Below, piece by piece: positions 8,335 through 17,316 of a stretch of DNA of 64,000 nt. Each line of letters begins with the position of its first letter. The stretch's first letter is position 1. Source of the DNA: Sphingomonas alpina (lineage in GTDB: Bacteria > Pseudomonadota > Alphaproteobacteria > Sphingomonadales > Sphingomonadaceae); the NCBI RefSeq assembly GCF_014490665.1, contig NZ_CP061038.1, positions 4,610,501 to 4,674,500 on the forward strand, read 5' to 3'. The translations under genes were made by a program, and so were the position numbers. The notes beneath the pieces were generated by a model. It was not told where the DNA came from. It saw nothing but the letters and a program-made list of their open reading frames with translations, and did not search any database.

Positions 8335-8362
8335 CGCTGTTGCCCCGTCGTCTAAAGGTAAG
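8335..8362 (+). repeat. left attachment site (attL) with tRNA 5' fragment
   Basis: These 28 bases are identical to 52751-52778. The last 22 (8341-8362) are the first 22 nucleotides of tRNA-Gln: the 5' acceptor strand TGCCCCG, then the D-arm start. The remainder of the tRNA is missing here, so this is a stub. Identity stops at both edges (C8334 against T52750; T8363 against A52779). Confidence 0.95.
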
Positions 8363-8407
8363 TTTTGGGCCGACTCAGCGAAATCAACAACTTAGCTTGC
8401 AAACATC

Positions 8408-8443
8408 GTGCGACATTGTTGTTCGCGGCGCGTTTCGTCGCAC
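8408..8443. promoter_or_regulatory. candidate left arm-type integrase sites
   Basis: GTGCGAC (8408-8414) and GTCGCAC (8437-8443, within TTTCGTCGCAC at 8433-8443) are inverted copies of a heptamer 46-81 bases inside attL. The same TTTCGTCGCAC 11-mer recurs inside the right end at 52687-52697. Repeats shared by both ends of an integrated phage commonly bind the integrase N-terminal domain. The assignment is inferred from position and repetition only. Confidence 0.5.
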
Positions 8444-8447
8444 GGCG

Positions 8448-8660
8448 TTACACCGCTTCGAGGTCTTCAATCCGTCCGTCGATCTCCGCCAGTTTCGCGG
8501 CAAGCGATGGCGACATGGCGATAAGATCGCCCGTCACCGCCTCGTCGACCTTCACTTCGATTGTTTCGGACAGCGTCGCTGCATCCGAAATCGCCATCAC
8601 GCGCGCGGTATTAAGCAGCACGCCCTGCAGACGGGCGGCATGGCGGCGATCGGCCGGCAT
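8448..8660 (-). CDS. hypothetical phage protein, last gene of lysis block
   Basis: This 70-residue soluble protein starts MPADRRHAARLQGVLLNTAR; the ATG overlaps the o-spanin stop as TGATG, so it is co-translated. It is predicted helical, with a coiled-coil-like C-terminus (LAAKLAEIDGRIEDLEAV). No membrane segment or known motif is visible. Its place after the spanins at the extreme left end suggests a late gene of accessory function. Confidence 0.65.
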   Translation of the reverse strand: MPADRRHAARLQGVLLNTARVMAISDAATLSETIEVKVDEAVTGDLIAMSPSLAAKLAEIDGRIEDLEAV

Positions 8661-9004
8661 CAGAATATCCCCAGAAAGCGCTTTGGCTTGACCGCCTGGA
8701 CGGCCTTCTCGCGCCACGACTTGCACACGCGCAGGATGCCCTTTGTCCCGGCCTTGTCCGCGTTTGCCTTGTCCAGCTGCCCCGATTCGCGCACGCCAAA
8801 CGCGGCGATCTCGCCCACGCTGTCGTCAGCGGGGAGCGGCGCGCCCGGTGTCGGGTTCAACATCCCCGACGCTTCCACCAGATCCTCGCACGGCACTGCA
8901 GGCGGGGTCAGCACGATGGGAGCCGGACACGCACAAAGCAGCGCGCATAGCGGCAGCAACATCAGGGCTCGCCACATTGGCGCCCTGGGCAGAATGTACG
9001 GCAT
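8660..9004 (-). CDS. o-spanin (Rz1-like lipoprotein)
   Basis: The 114-residue product has a short signal peptide and a lipobox, LLCAC, with lipidated Cys near residue 26, followed by a proline-containing mature segment (PAPIVLTPPAVP). It starts inside the Rz-like gene in another frame and extends past its stop, the classical overlapping Rz/Rz1 layout. Outer-membrane spanins pair with the inner-membrane partner to fuse the membranes at lysis. ATG at 9004 follows a strong AAGGAAGG site; an internal ATG at 8977 is possible. Confidence 0.8.
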   Translation of the reverse strand: MPYILPRAPMWRALMLLPLCALLCACPAPIVLTPPAVPCEDLVEASGMLNPTPGAPLPADDSVGEIAAFGVRESGQLDKANADKAGTKGILRVCKSWREKAVQAVKPKRFLGIF

Positions 9005-9266
9005 GTTCGCCTTCCTTTGTTTGAACCTCGATCGCGACGATCTGGCGGCTATGTTCGACCTGCAGCTTGACCGTGTCCCGCGCCGCCCCGGCCGTCGCTG
9101 CGGATCCGGCCGCCTCGATCCGCGATGACGCCGCTTGCGTCTGCAACGCGCGCGGCCGGACGAACACGAACCACAGCACCGCGCCGATCGCGATCAGCGC
9201 GACGATGCCGGCGACGGCATAGGCGGCGATCCGCGCGCCCTTGGCTTGGGGAAGCTCGATCTTCAT
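8826..9266 (-). CDS. i-spanin (Rz-like)
   Basis: A 146-residue protein with one N-terminal transmembrane segment (about residues 12-34), then a periplasmic helical region rich in Ala, Glu, Gln and Val that could form a coiled coil, and a C-terminal tail overlapping the Rz1 frame. This topology fits an inner-membrane spanin. The start ATG overlaps the stop of the upstream membrane protein by four bases. Sequence similarity to well-known Rz proteins is not evident to me, so the call rests on topology and gene overlap. Confidence 0.7.
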   Translation of the reverse strand: MKIELPQAKGARIAAYAVAGIVALIAIGAVLWFVFVRPRALQTQAASSRIEAAGSAATAGAARDTVKLQVEHSRQIVAIEVQTKEGEHAVHSAQGANVASPDVAAAMRAALCVSGSHRADPACSAVRGSGGSVGDVEPDTGRAAPR

Positions 9267-9640
9267 GCCGGTTCGCTTTCGTTCGCGGTCTTGACCGCGT
9301 TTGCCGCCGCCGCGCCTGCCACGGCAGCGGTCAGCACTTCGTCGCTGATCTCGAACTTGTTGCCGAAGAACTCACCGGCCAACCGCCGCCGCACCAGCAA
9401 GCCCGCGAATCCGGTCAGCACGATCAGCACGATCGCCAGCGCCGTTTCGCCAAGATAAAAAGCGAACTTCGCTTCGCCACGGACGATCCACAGCGCGAAC
9501 CCGGCATAGGCCGTCATCGCCATGCCGCCAGTCGCCATCAGCACCAGCGCGGCACCCTTGCGGGCCTCCGCATCGCGCAGAGCCGCTACGGCCCGCCACG
9601 GGGCGCTCAGCGCGCGCCAACAGGCCGCCCGAACCGTCAC
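9263..9640 (-). CDS. phage membrane protein, holin candidate
   Basis: This 125-residue protein has two strong transmembrane segments (about residues 32-55 and 62-83), separated by a short loop (RGEAKFAFYLGE), and an Ala-rich soluble tail. The best start is GTG at 9640, which overlaps the amidase stop in GTGA; the ATG at 9688 lies inside the amidase gene. Two membrane helices and a position between amidase and spanins fit a class II holin, although the charged C-terminal tail is longer than usual. No family name is claimed. Confidence 0.65.
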   Translation of the reverse strand: MTVRAACWRALSAPWRAVAALRDAEARKGAALVLMATGGMAMTAYAGFALWIVRGEAKFAFYLGETALAIVLIVLTGFAGLLVRRRLAGEFFGNKFEISDEVLTAAVAGAAAANAVKTANESEPA

Positions 9641-10059
9641 GCCAGACCTTCCGCCTTCAGCCACCCGGCGACATCGAACGACGGGCACGCCTTGGCGACA
9701 CCGGGCCAGTCACGGTGCCCCCGCACGACAATGCCGGGGTAGAGCCGCTTATAGTCCGCGACGATCCGTTTCATGGTCGCGCGCTGCGCGGGTGTCCGCG
9801 TGTCTTTGGGGACCTTGTTGTTCTTGTCGACGCCGCCGACATAGCAAATGCCGATGTTGCCGGTGTTATGGCCACCGGTATGCGCGCCGCGCGTCTGATC
9901 GGGCAGGGTCCGCACGGCCGTGCCATCCAGCTCGATCACCTGATGATAACTGACCTGGTTGAACTTCGCGATATCCCACTGGCTGATCGTGCCAGCCTTC
10001 ACGTCGCGGCCTTCCGGTGTCGCCGCACAATGGATCGTCAGAAACTTCATCTGCACCAT
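9637..10059 (-). CDS. endolysin, N-acetylmuramoyl-L-alanine amidase
   Basis: A 140-residue enzyme of the Amidase_2/T7 lysozyme type. Predicted zinc ligands are H10 (FLTIHCAAT), H115 (RGHRDWPG) and C125 (KACPSFDV). The NIGICYVGGVD strand and final DVAGWLKAEGL are also typical. It cleaves the amide bond between muramic acid and the stem peptide. There is no signal peptide, so it needs a holin. ATG at 10059 has a GGAGG site at good spacing; longer upstream frames are spurious. Confidence 0.93.
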   Translation of the reverse strand: MVQMKFLTIHCAATPEGRDVKAGTISQWDIAKFNQVSYHQVIELDGTAVRTLPDQTRGAHTGGHNTGNIGICYVGGVDKNNKVPKDTRTPAQRATMKRIVADYKRLYPGIVVRGHRDWPGVAKACPSFDVAGWLKAEGLA

Positions 10060-10061
10060 GG

Positions 10062-10439
10062 TCAATCCTCCGCATCGAGGGCCGCGCCTGCACGCTGCAC
10101 GGCCAGTGAAAAATCCATTGGGAACGCCGCCGCCATGATCTGTTCGGCCCGCTGCAGCGCAGGGTTTGCCGGGTCGATCCGGATCAGCGCGGCTGACACG
10201 TGCTGGAAACACACGCTAAGCGCCCGGTTTTGCCCTTCCAGGCGAGCGACACGCTGTTCGAGCGTCAATCGATAGCCCTTCCAGCTACCGTCGAGCGAGG
10301 CATGCTCCGCGTCCAGCTGCGCCGCACGCTTATCGAGCCGCCCGGTGATCCAGTTCACCAGCCAGCGCAGAAAGTAGAGCGTCACACCAAGCCCGCCGCC
10401 AAACGAAGCGGCCGCCTTGATCTCATCGAGCCCGGACAT
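10062..10439 (-). CDS. phage membrane protein, second holin candidate
   Basis: The 125-residue product has one N-terminal transmembrane segment (FGGGLGVTLYFLRWLVNWITG, roughly residues 13-33), then a long helical region with heptad-like Leu/Ala spacing (LDKRAAQLDAEHASLDGSW; LEQRVARLEGQNRAL). It lies immediately upstream of the amidase. One-helix proteins with a cytoplasmic coiled coil occur as holins, antiholins or gp-like lysis regulators in podoviruses. ATG at 10439 is favoured over codons that run into the opposite-strand acyltransferase. Confidence 0.65.
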   Translation of the reverse strand: MSGLDEIKAAASFGGGLGVTLYFLRWLVNWITGRLDKRAAQLDAEHASLDGSWKGYRLTLEQRVARLEGQNRALSVCFQHVSAALIRIDPANPALQRAEQIMAAAFPMDFSLAVQRAGAALDAED

Positions 10440-10510
10440 CAGGCGACGTTCACACGCGCCGGATGGCGCAACGCATTGCTGCGATGGAGTCTGTAGGTAT
10501 AAGGCCGCAA

Positions 10511-11575
10511 ATGGATGAACCCGGATCGACAGAGGCGGCGACGATTGGACCGATGACTGGTCGATTGTACGAGCGATGGTCGCTGCTGGCCGGCGCTCGA
10601 TTTCTGCTCGCATCGATCGTGCTGTTGACGCACCTCAAATTGTTCGCCGCCACATCGGGCGTCGTCGAGTTCATCGGAGGCGCCGCTTTCCAAGCCATCG
10701 CCGGCTTCTTGCTGATCAGCGGCTATTCGATCGGATCGTCGTACAAGAGCCGACGCGCGGGGTTCTACATCCGGCGCGTCGAGAGGATATATCCCGCCTA
10801 CATCGGCGCGATCGGCCTGGCCGTCGCCGCTTACGGCTGGCCGGGCGCGAGCGTGTTCGCCATCAACCTCTTGTTTATGAACCAGCTGCTCACAAGCCAG
10901 TCGTTTCTCGGACCCGCGTGGAGCCTGTCGCTTGAAGTTTGGCTGTACGCTTTGACCCCGCTGCTCGCCTTGGCAAATGGCCGGCTGATATGGGCACTCG
11001 CCCTGGCCTCGTTCGGCGCTTACATTGTTTACCTGCCGCTGATCACGCTGATGCACCTGCCAAGCTTTTCTGGCCTTGGCTACGGGCTCAATCTGATCAT
11101 GCTGTCGCATTTCTGGCTTTTGGGATTTATCGTCGCCACTCAGCCTAAACCAAGGCGCTCGTGCGCGATAATCGCCGGCCTTCTTGTTGCCGGTATTGGG
11201 CTGGCCTGCGCCATTCAATTTGGGTCGCGCTTCAAGAATGATCGGCTGTCCGACTTCTTCCTGATCGATACGCCGAGCTTCGTTTGGCAAGCGTGCGTTT
11301 TGGCCTTCGTCGTGGCATTGCTCTGGCTTATCGCGGCCGACAAGCTGCCGGCGCGCAAGTCGTCGCTTCTCGCTTGGATGGGCGATATCTCGTATCCTCT
11401 CTATCTCGTGCATGTCCCGGTGTTTGTGATCTTCAGCGGCGCCGGACTGGCCAGTGCTATGGCGCTCACGGTTGCCACATATGCCGTTGCCGCTGGCGTG
11501 ATGTTCGTGATGGAGTACCCGATCAGGCAGATGCGCGGCGCGCTGCGTCCCCGCGCTATCGCTGGAGCGCAGTAG
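10511..11575 (+). CDS. membrane acyltransferase (acyltransferase_3 family), probable lysogenic conversion gene
   Basis: About 354 residues with some ten transmembrane helices. It has an OafA-like N-terminal pattern: the LAGARFLLASIVLLTHL helix (where families usually show R...H), FLLISGYSIGSSY, and the FYIRRVERIYPAYIGAIG motif; near the C-terminus SYPLYLVHVPVF. Such enzymes O-acetylate or acylate surface sugars. It points against all surrounding late genes and looks AT-richer, both typical of a phage cargo gene expressed from the lysogen. ATG at 10511 has AAGG six bases upstream; 10463 and 10553 are alternatives. Confidence 0.88.
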   Translation: MDEPGSTEAATIGPMTGRLYERWSLLAGARFLLASIVLLTHLKLFAATSGVVEFIGGAAFQAIAGFLLISGYSIGSSYKSRRAGFYIRRVERIYPAYIGAIGLAVAAYGWPGASVFAINLLFMNQLLTSQSFLGPAWSLSLEVWLYALTPLLALANGRLIWALALASFGAYIVYLPLITLMHLPSFSGLGYGLNLIMLSHFWLLGFIVATQPKPRRSCAIIAGLLVAGIGLACAIQFGSRFKNDRLSDFFLIDTPSFVWQACVLAFVVALLWLIAADKLPARKSSLLAWMGDISYPLYLVHVPVFVIFSGAGLASAMALTVATYAVAAGVMFVMEYPIRQMRGALRPRAIAGAQ

Positions 11576-11619
11576 GTGGCTGCACTTGAGCGCATGGGCT
11601 GGTAGAGCGCGCGCTGACA

Positions 11620-12429
11620 TCACTGGCCGCGCCCGCTCAGTAGAATATTCTTCGCCCTCAGGCCGAATTCTTCCATGCCTCTGAAGGCTTGGTTTTCCTC
11701 GCGTCGCGTCGGAACCAGATTGTAGAACGCCATCGCCGCAATCTCGCCACCGAAACAGACCTGCCCCACGCCGCCGCCGATTTTGATGGCGGTGCCGGTC
11801 GTGGAGAGAACAGCCGCTGGCAGCGTGTTGAGCGTCTCATTGACGCGCGTGTCGTCTCGAACGCGAACAGTCTGGCCCGCAGCTGCCCCTTCACGAGCTT
11901 CGGCAGCACCGATATTGATCGATGCGCAATAGACCCGGTAGTCGTTCGTATAGGGAGCCACGCCCCCCGTAGTGAAAGCGAGACGGGTAGGGGCGGCCTG
12001 ATCGTCGTAAGCCGTAAGCTGAAAGTTGCCGAGCCCGCCGCCAGCGGCAAGATTGAAAAGACCGAAGGCTCCGCGGTTTGGACCGGTCAGCAGCGATTGC
12101 AGCCAGCGCCCGCTGGTCGTGATCTTCGCAAGGAAGAAGATTGCAAACGAGCCGGTGTACAGGAACGGGAGCGTGATCCCGTTCGTGGTGGAAGAGGTCA
12201 GCGTCCCTTTCGTGCCGTCGAAGGCCAGCCCGGCGACTGTCGCGTGGTTGGTCAGATAGCGATCGAGCAGTGTGGCTGAGCCGACGAGGTCGGTGAAATC
12301 GTAGAAGGCTTGCAGCCCGCGCTTCGGCATCAGGTCGAGTTCGACCAGGGCTCGCGCCCGGCGTCCAGCTGCCTTCGCCTTTGCTGCGAAGTCGGCCGAC
12401 GGATCCGTCATGACCGGAATACTCGTCAT
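11620..12429 (-). CDS. LamG/concanavalin-like tail-associated protein
   Basis: This 269-residue protein starts with about 50 helical residues and then has a beta-rich region. The pattern FDGTKGTLTSSTTNGITLPFLYTG, SFAIFFLAKIT and IKIGGGVGQVCFGGEIAAMAFYNLVPT resembles LamG/ConA-like jelly-roll domains that bind sugars or proteins on phage adsorption devices. It overlaps the tail-fibre stop by four bases and is probably a tail-fibre accessory or second receptor-binding protein. The family assignment is by pattern, not by search. Confidence 0.65.
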   Translation of the reverse strand: MTSIPVMTDPSADFAAKAKAAGRRARALVELDLMPKRGLQAFYDFTDLVGSATLLDRYLTNHATVAGLAFDGTKGTLTSSTTNGITLPFLYTGSFAIFFLAKITTSGRWLQSLLTGPNRGAFGLFNLAAGGGLGNFQLTAYDDQAAPTRLAFTTGGVAPYTNDYRVYCASINIGAAEAREGAAAGQTVRVRDDTRVNETLNTLPAAVLSTTGTAIKIGGGVGQVCFGGEIAAMAFYNLVPTRREENQAFRGMEEFGLRAKNILLSGRGQ

Positions 12430-14627
12430 GGCAGCACCTTTGTGGATGAGTAGATTGCCCAGGCAGGCGGAACTGACGTGTCGCGGATACAGCCGCGCGC
12501 GCCGAGGGGGCCGGAGCCGGCGTTCGCCACACCAGTCAGCGCGTAGCCGAAGTCGGGATAGGACACGGTGACGCGGTTGAAGCGGAGCAGCACGCTAGTG
12601 CCCGCGATCTTGGGCACACCGGCAATCGTGAGCGGGGTAACCGTATTGGTATCGGCAACCTCGAAGCCCCAAGCACCATTCGGGTCCGTCACCGTCACCG
12701 TGTCGGCCACAATCGCGCCTGACGGCGAGTAATAATTGATGACCGCAAAATCTGTGCCTACGGTGTGTTCGATCCCGATTTGATGCAATGGCCGGGAATC
12801 CCGCCCATACATCTCGGCATACAGGGTGCGCGCCACGTCCGATGCTCGCCGGATATAGCCCGCGCCGGCAGGATGGAGGCCAGTATTCGGCCCTTCATGG
12901 GTAATCTGATATTGTGGACCGACAAGGGTGAACAGGTCGGGGCGCTGGAAAAACGCCAGACGGTGACCGAGGCCGATACGCCCCACGACGCTCCGCACAG
13001 GACTGCCCGTCTGAGCGCCGACATAGGTCCAGTTGGCATTCTGGATAAGTGCGATTTTGGGCGCGCGATCCTGGCCCATGATCCTTTTGACTTGGCGCTG
13101 GATGCCTTCGGCGAAGATGATCAGCTTATCGGCATAATCGGAAATCATATATTCGGCGCTGGCGAGCGGGTTGCCCACAGCAGTAGAATAAGACTCGTCG
13201 TTCGTTCCCTCGGAGAAAAACACGAACGGTATAACCGCCCGCCCGCCCGCTGCGGCGACAAGGTCACGAAACGCAGTAATGATATCGACAAAGCGGACAT
13301 TGTATGTCGCGCCCGGAAGGTGTGATCCGATGCTTGAGCCCGATTGTCCGGCGCAAGCCAGGAACAGGGGCGGCGCACCCGGGCCGGCCAGCGTGTAAAA
13401 CGCCTCGCCAATGCTGGTCATTCCCGTCTCGACGACCTGTTCCTGCGCAGGCACGAGCGCAGTACGCGTTGAAGGGAGGATGCCACCATTGAACATCAGA
13501 CTCTTGGCCGACACTGGCGTTGCCGGCGCTCCGCCCGATACGCCAACGCTCGTGCTGTCGCCGGTCGCGATCATCCCGTAGATTGTGGCGCCCGTCCAAG
13601 GACCGGTGACCATCCCCGGCTCGCGATCCAGAATGCCTTGCCTGTCTACAATGGCCACATCTGCCAGCCTAGAAAGGCGGCGCACCGGAAGGGATGCTAC
13701 CAGATCGACAGCGTTCGCCAGCGACGTTGCTGCCGCCGTGGCGATATTCGCTTGCGCTGTGGCGGTCTCAGCCGCTGCGGGCGCGCGCAGAATGAAGGAA
13801 GCGGCACCGCCCAAATTTATGTCATTATAAACCGCATTGATCGCCGGCTGATTGGCATCCACTGCGACCAGGGCGACACGGATCGCGTAAAGTGCGGCCA
13901 TGGTCCCGCCAAGCGCGTCCAGCGCCGTGATCTTGTCGCGAATGTCGTAAAGCCCAACGAGCGGTACAGCGATATCGGCGAGGGTCGTGATCTCGCCCGC
14001 TATCGCCGCGACCGTGCCGACCGTGTTGATGCCGGTGATGTTCGCATAGACCGCAAGCAGCTGAGGCTTGATACCGGCGACGATATCGATTTCCGCCGAA
14101 ACATCGGCCAGCAGTTCAAGCGAAGTCGCGGTAACCGCATAAGCATAAAGCGATCCCCCGGCATCGAACCCCAACAGCTTGTTGAGACGCGATGCCTGTG
14201 TTGGCACGGTCAATCCTGTCTCACCGTGCACCACTTGGACCGCGCGCGCTTGCACATCGGTCAGGCGCGCATCTGCTTCCTGTGCAACCAGCGCTCCGCG
14301 ATCAAGCTGCCGTTCCAGTTGGGCAGCGGGAATCGGATCGTGCGGCACAATCTCGGTCGGCTGTTCGATCGTCGTGACGCGCACCAGCTCGAAATCGTCA
14401 TTGACCGGCCAGACCGCCGTCGCTGCGATCTTGCCCTCGCCGGCCGCGCCGTTCCCGGACAGGATATAATTCGTATCCGGCACCAGCACCGTGCGAACCC
14501 CGGTCAGCGCCGCGATATGCGTGACGACGACATCGGACGGATCGAGGAAATTGAACGGGATCGCTTCGACAGCCATAGCCGCACCCGGCTTGTAGCTGTG
14601 CGATACGTCGGTTGTTGAAACCGTCAC
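12426..14627 (-). CDS. tail fibre with T7-type anchor and SGNH esterase domain
   Basis: 733 residues. The N-terminus (MTVSTTDVSHSYKPG then AIPFNFLDPSDVVVTHI) is the usual podoviral tail-attachment module. A long Ala-rich helical stem follows (residues 160-310). Residues 345-600 carry SGNH hydrolase blocks: GDSTS with nucleophile S358, GQSGSS near 427, EGTND with N476, and NTGLHPAGAGY with H585. The C-terminus is beta-rich. Such domains deacetylate surface polysaccharides during adsorption. It is preceded by a promoter/operator-like gap, so it may be transcribed separately from the internal virion genes. Confidence 0.88.
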   Translation of the reverse strand: MTVSTTDVSHSYKPGAAMAVEAIPFNFLDPSDVVVTHIAALTGVRTVLVPDTNYILSGNGAAGEGKIAATAVWPVNDDFELVRVTTIEQPTEIVPHDPIPAAQLERQLDRGALVAQEADARLTDVQARAVQVVHGETGLTVPTQASRLNKLLGFDAGGSLYAYAVTATSLELLADVSAEIDIVAGIKPQLLAVYANITGINTVGTVAAIAGEITTLADIAVPLVGLYDIRDKITALDALGGTMAALYAIRVALVAVDANQPAINAVYNDINLGGAASFILRAPAAAETATAQANIATAAATSLANAVDLVASLPVRRLSRLADVAIVDRQGILDREPGMVTGPWTGATIYGMIATGDSTSVGVSGGAPATPVSAKSLMFNGGILPSTRTALVPAQEQVVETGMTSIGEAFYTLAGPGAPPLFLACAGQSGSSIGSHLPGATYNVRFVDIITAFRDLVAAAGGRAVIPFVFFSEGTNDESYSTAVGNPLASAEYMISDYADKLIIFAEGIQRQVKRIMGQDRAPKIALIQNANWTYVGAQTGSPVRSVVGRIGLGHRLAFFQRPDLFTLVGPQYQITHEGPNTGLHPAGAGYIRRASDVARTLYAEMYGRDSRPLHQIGIEHTVGTDFAVINYYSPSGAIVADTVTVTDPNGAWGFEVADTNTVTPLTIAGVPKIAGTSVLLRFNRVTVSYPDFGYALTGVANAGSGPLGARGCIRDTSVPPAWAIYSSTKVLP

Positions 14628-14715
14628 CCGTCACCCTCCGCACACACATGCACCCGGTTAAGGATGCGCTGGTGCCGGGTCGGAGTGGGGTCTGGACCGG
14701 CTATCTGCGGGTCGA

Positions 14716-14736
14716 ATATATCCTATCTGGGTATTT
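14716..14736. promoter_or_regulatory. operator-like palindrome upstream of the tail fibre gene
   Basis: ATATATCC-TATCT-GGGTATTT matches the phage operator consensus in the right arm and six of eight left-arm positions. Read on the minus strand, TTGCGA abuts the operator and TATATT lies 15 bases beyond, giving a possible promoter for the tail-fibre gene. It is the weakest of the seven sites, but its TTGCG-AAATACCC context is shared with the site at 35987. Confidence 0.5.
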
Positions 14737-14745
14737 CGCAAGCCG

Positions 14746-17316
14746 CTATTGCGCGGGCTCGCGATCATTGCCCAGCGCATTTGCCCAATCAGGGGATCGC
14801 CAATCGCTCATGCCGGATCCGGGCGGCGCGAAGTATGCGGTGCGTTCGTCCGCCGCTCGCTTCTCCATCCGGCTATAGGCGCGCTCGGGGTGCTCATCCG
14901 CCATGGCGCTCAGCTGGTCGAGCAACAGCCGCTCATAGGCGAGGCGCAGATACCAGATGTTGTCGCCGGGCACTTCGTACTTCAGCAGGCGAACCCCGGC
15001 CTTGCCGAACGCGGTCTTTTGACCGGTCAGCGCACGATAGGGCTGGCGCACCAGCGCGTTCGACCAATTGTCCAGCGATCCCAGCACCGGGGCGTTGCCC
15101 AAATCCTGAATGCCGCGCCCGTTCTCCGCTACCGTGTGTTCGAATATCTCGCCATAATACCCAAGGCCGCCGCCGCGCGACATTGATTTCATCCAGAACG
15201 CGCGATCGTCCATCGGCCGGAAATCGCGCCCACGGATGATGTTGCCCAGCTGCTCGCTGAACGCGCCCATTACCGTCGTGGCGATCAGGAACGACGCGGC
15301 ATAACCGGCCTTGGTCTGCACACCCGGCATGCTCCAGGCGCGCGAAAGGTGGCGCGATGTGACCGTGATCGGGAACATCAGGAATTGGCCGGCCGTCTTG
15401 ATGATCTCGTGCGGCAACTCGCCCGGCCGGCCGACGGTCATTGCGGCGCGCTGGCGAACGCCGCCCGTCGACACCGCATAATCCAGTTCGGTAAAGATGC
15501 CCTCGACGATCCGGTCGCGCAGGTCGCGATTGTCGATCGACTCCGGCAATATCCACGGCTCGCCATGCTTCTCGACGCGCGGCGAGGTGCGCAACACCTC
15601 CCAACCCTCGCCACCGATTCCCTGTCGTTCAAGGAAGCCACGCCAGCCCGGGTTGAGTTCGGCGAACGGCGTGTCGGCGAAATGCGTGATCGCATTCCAG
15701 AATTCCATCACCGTGCCGCTGCGGTTCGACATCGTCCACTGGTTGAGCAAGCCGGCCCGCATGGTGAACTGCGATGCGCGACGACTCACTTCATTCGCCG
15801 CCTGCAGCTTGCCCCTCGCCTGCAACGCCGCAAAATCCGCCAGGCTGACATCACCGCGGCGCAGCGCTGCCAGTGTCGGTGCCGTGATCGCGCCGCCCAG
15901 ATTTTCCTCGAAATGCGCCCGCCCGAATCCGGCCGTCCGCCCGATCATCTCTTCGTTGACCATCAAAGATCGGCGCGCGAACGCCCGATGCGTACCATCC
16001 AGCGGGTTCAACGATGCGACCGTTTCCCGCATCCCTGCCATGGCCGGCAACCCGTTGAACCGCGATGTCAGCCCCTTCGTGGCGAGATCGGCCGCCGACG
16101 CGACAACCGCCGATCCAAGCTTGGTCGCGCTTTGCCAGTTGCGCAGCGTCGAAAAGAACGACGCGACATTCGGCCGCGCCGCGATCCGGTTGATGCCGGT
16201 GATTTCCTCCCACACGCCGTCGATCCGTCGCTGATGCAGCCCCGTGGCGAAGCGCGCCGTCAGGCTTGGGCTGGTCAGCGCCGTGTTGCCGATCAGGTCT
16301 TTCATCCAGCGCACCGTCGCCGCCGGATTCGGACCAAGGATCTGCATCGCCGCGATATCGCGCGTCATGCTGTCGACATGGTGCAGCATCGCATCGAGCG
16401 GATGCGACGCCCCATATTTGTCGTTCAGCCGCAACCAGCCATCCGGCGAACTGAAATGGAACACGCGATGATCGGTGCGCCGGTTGGCCATCGCCTTGCC
16501 CACCATCGCGCTACTTGCCTCGCGCCCCACCGCGCCTTCGCTGACGATATTCTCGTAGCTCTGGCGCAACAGGTCATCCAGCTTCATGTCCGACATCGGC
16601 TCGCCGGTCGCGTAATCGATCATTTTCGGGCGGTCGAGTTCACTCAGGAAATCGGCGCGCCATGTTTCGAACGGCACCATGCCGGTCCGCACACCGTCCC
16701 AATGATGCGGCAGCGACCAGCTTTCCAGCTTGGGGATTCGCCCGCCCGCCGCGTTGAACGCGGTGCGCAGCGACTCCGCCGTGCGCGTCCAGCTATCGGC
16801 GAATTCCCGCGCGTTGACGTTGTCGGTTTCCTTGCCGCCCAGCGCCATCACGACATCGTTGAAATCGCTCTTGTTGCGCACGTCGCCCAGCACATTGGCG
16901 CGATGCTCCCACAGCATGTCGTACATACCACGAAGCGCTTCATCTTTCAGGTTCTTCCAGCGATATTCGACATTGGGATAGGGCGCGTGCTGATCGTCAA
17001 CCAGATGCGCCATCAAGCCATCGGGCGAAGGTTTCCCCGGTGTCTTGTTCCGCTTGTAGAGGCGGCTGGCATTGTCGGCGACGACGCCCTGCGCCTTGGC
17101 CTGCAACAGCGTCACCCGCTTGCGGTGCAGGAAATCGTCATCGATCGACTTCATCGCCTTTTCGGTCGCCATGCTTTCCGCCGCGGCGCGCCCGAACTTC
17201 GGTTCGTACTGCGCAACGAGTTCGTCATAGACCGGGCGCATCGCCTCGGCGCGCTCCGGCGTGATCAGCTTGCGCGCGAGCAGATCGGCGAGACAGACAC
17301 CAAGGCTCATAGGCAA
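14746..17316 (-). CDS. large internal virion protein (T7 core type)
   Basis: The 856-residue protein is mostly helical, with a hydrophobic stretch near residues 680-720 (AGYAASFLIATTVMGAF) and many Trp, Phe and Arg residues. It follows the transglycosylase-bearing protein and precedes the tail fibre, the position of T7 gp15/gp16-like ejection proteins, which leave the head and form a conduit across the cell envelope. No enzyme motif is visible. It overlaps the upstream gene by ten bases. The call rests on position, size and composition. Confidence 0.7.
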   Translation of the reverse strand: MPMSLGVCLADLLARKLITPERAEAMRPVYDELVAQYEPKFGRAAAESMATEKAMKSIDDDFLHRKRVTLLQAKAQGVVADNASRLYKRNKTPGKPSPDGLMAHLVDDQHAPYPNVEYRWKNLKDEALRGMYDMLWEHRANVLGDVRNKSDFNDVVMALGGKETDNVNAREFADSWTRTAESLRTAFNAAGGRIPKLESWSLPHHWDGVRTGMVPFETWRADFLSELDRPKMIDYATGEPMSDMKLDDLLRQSYENIVSEGAVGREASSAMVGKAMANRRTDHRVFHFSSPDGWLRLNDKYGASHPLDAMLHHVDSMTRDIAAMQILGPNPAATVRWMKDLIGNTALTSPSLTARFATGLHQRRIDGVWEEITGINRIAARPNVASFFSTLRNWQSATKLGSAVVASAADLATKGLTSRFNGLPAMAGMRETVASLNPLDGTHRAFARRSLMVNEEMIGRTAGFGRAHFEENLGGAITAPTLAALRRGDVSLADFAALQARGKLQAANEVSRRASQFTMRAGLLNQWTMSNRSGTVMEFWNAITHFADTPFAELNPGWRGFLERQGIGGEGWEVLRTSPRVEKHGEPWILPESIDNRDLRDRIVEGIFTELDYAVSTGGVRQRAAMTVGRPGELPHEIIKTAGQFLMFPITVTSRHLSRAWSMPGVQTKAGYAASFLIATTVMGAFSEQLGNIIRGRDFRPMDDRAFWMKSMSRGGGLGYYGEIFEHTVAENGRGIQDLGNAPVLGSLDNWSNALVRQPYRALTGQKTAFGKAGVRLLKYEVPGDNIWYLRLAYERLLLDQLSAMADEHPERAYSRMEKRAADERTAYFAPPGSGMSDWRSPDWANALGNDREPAQ

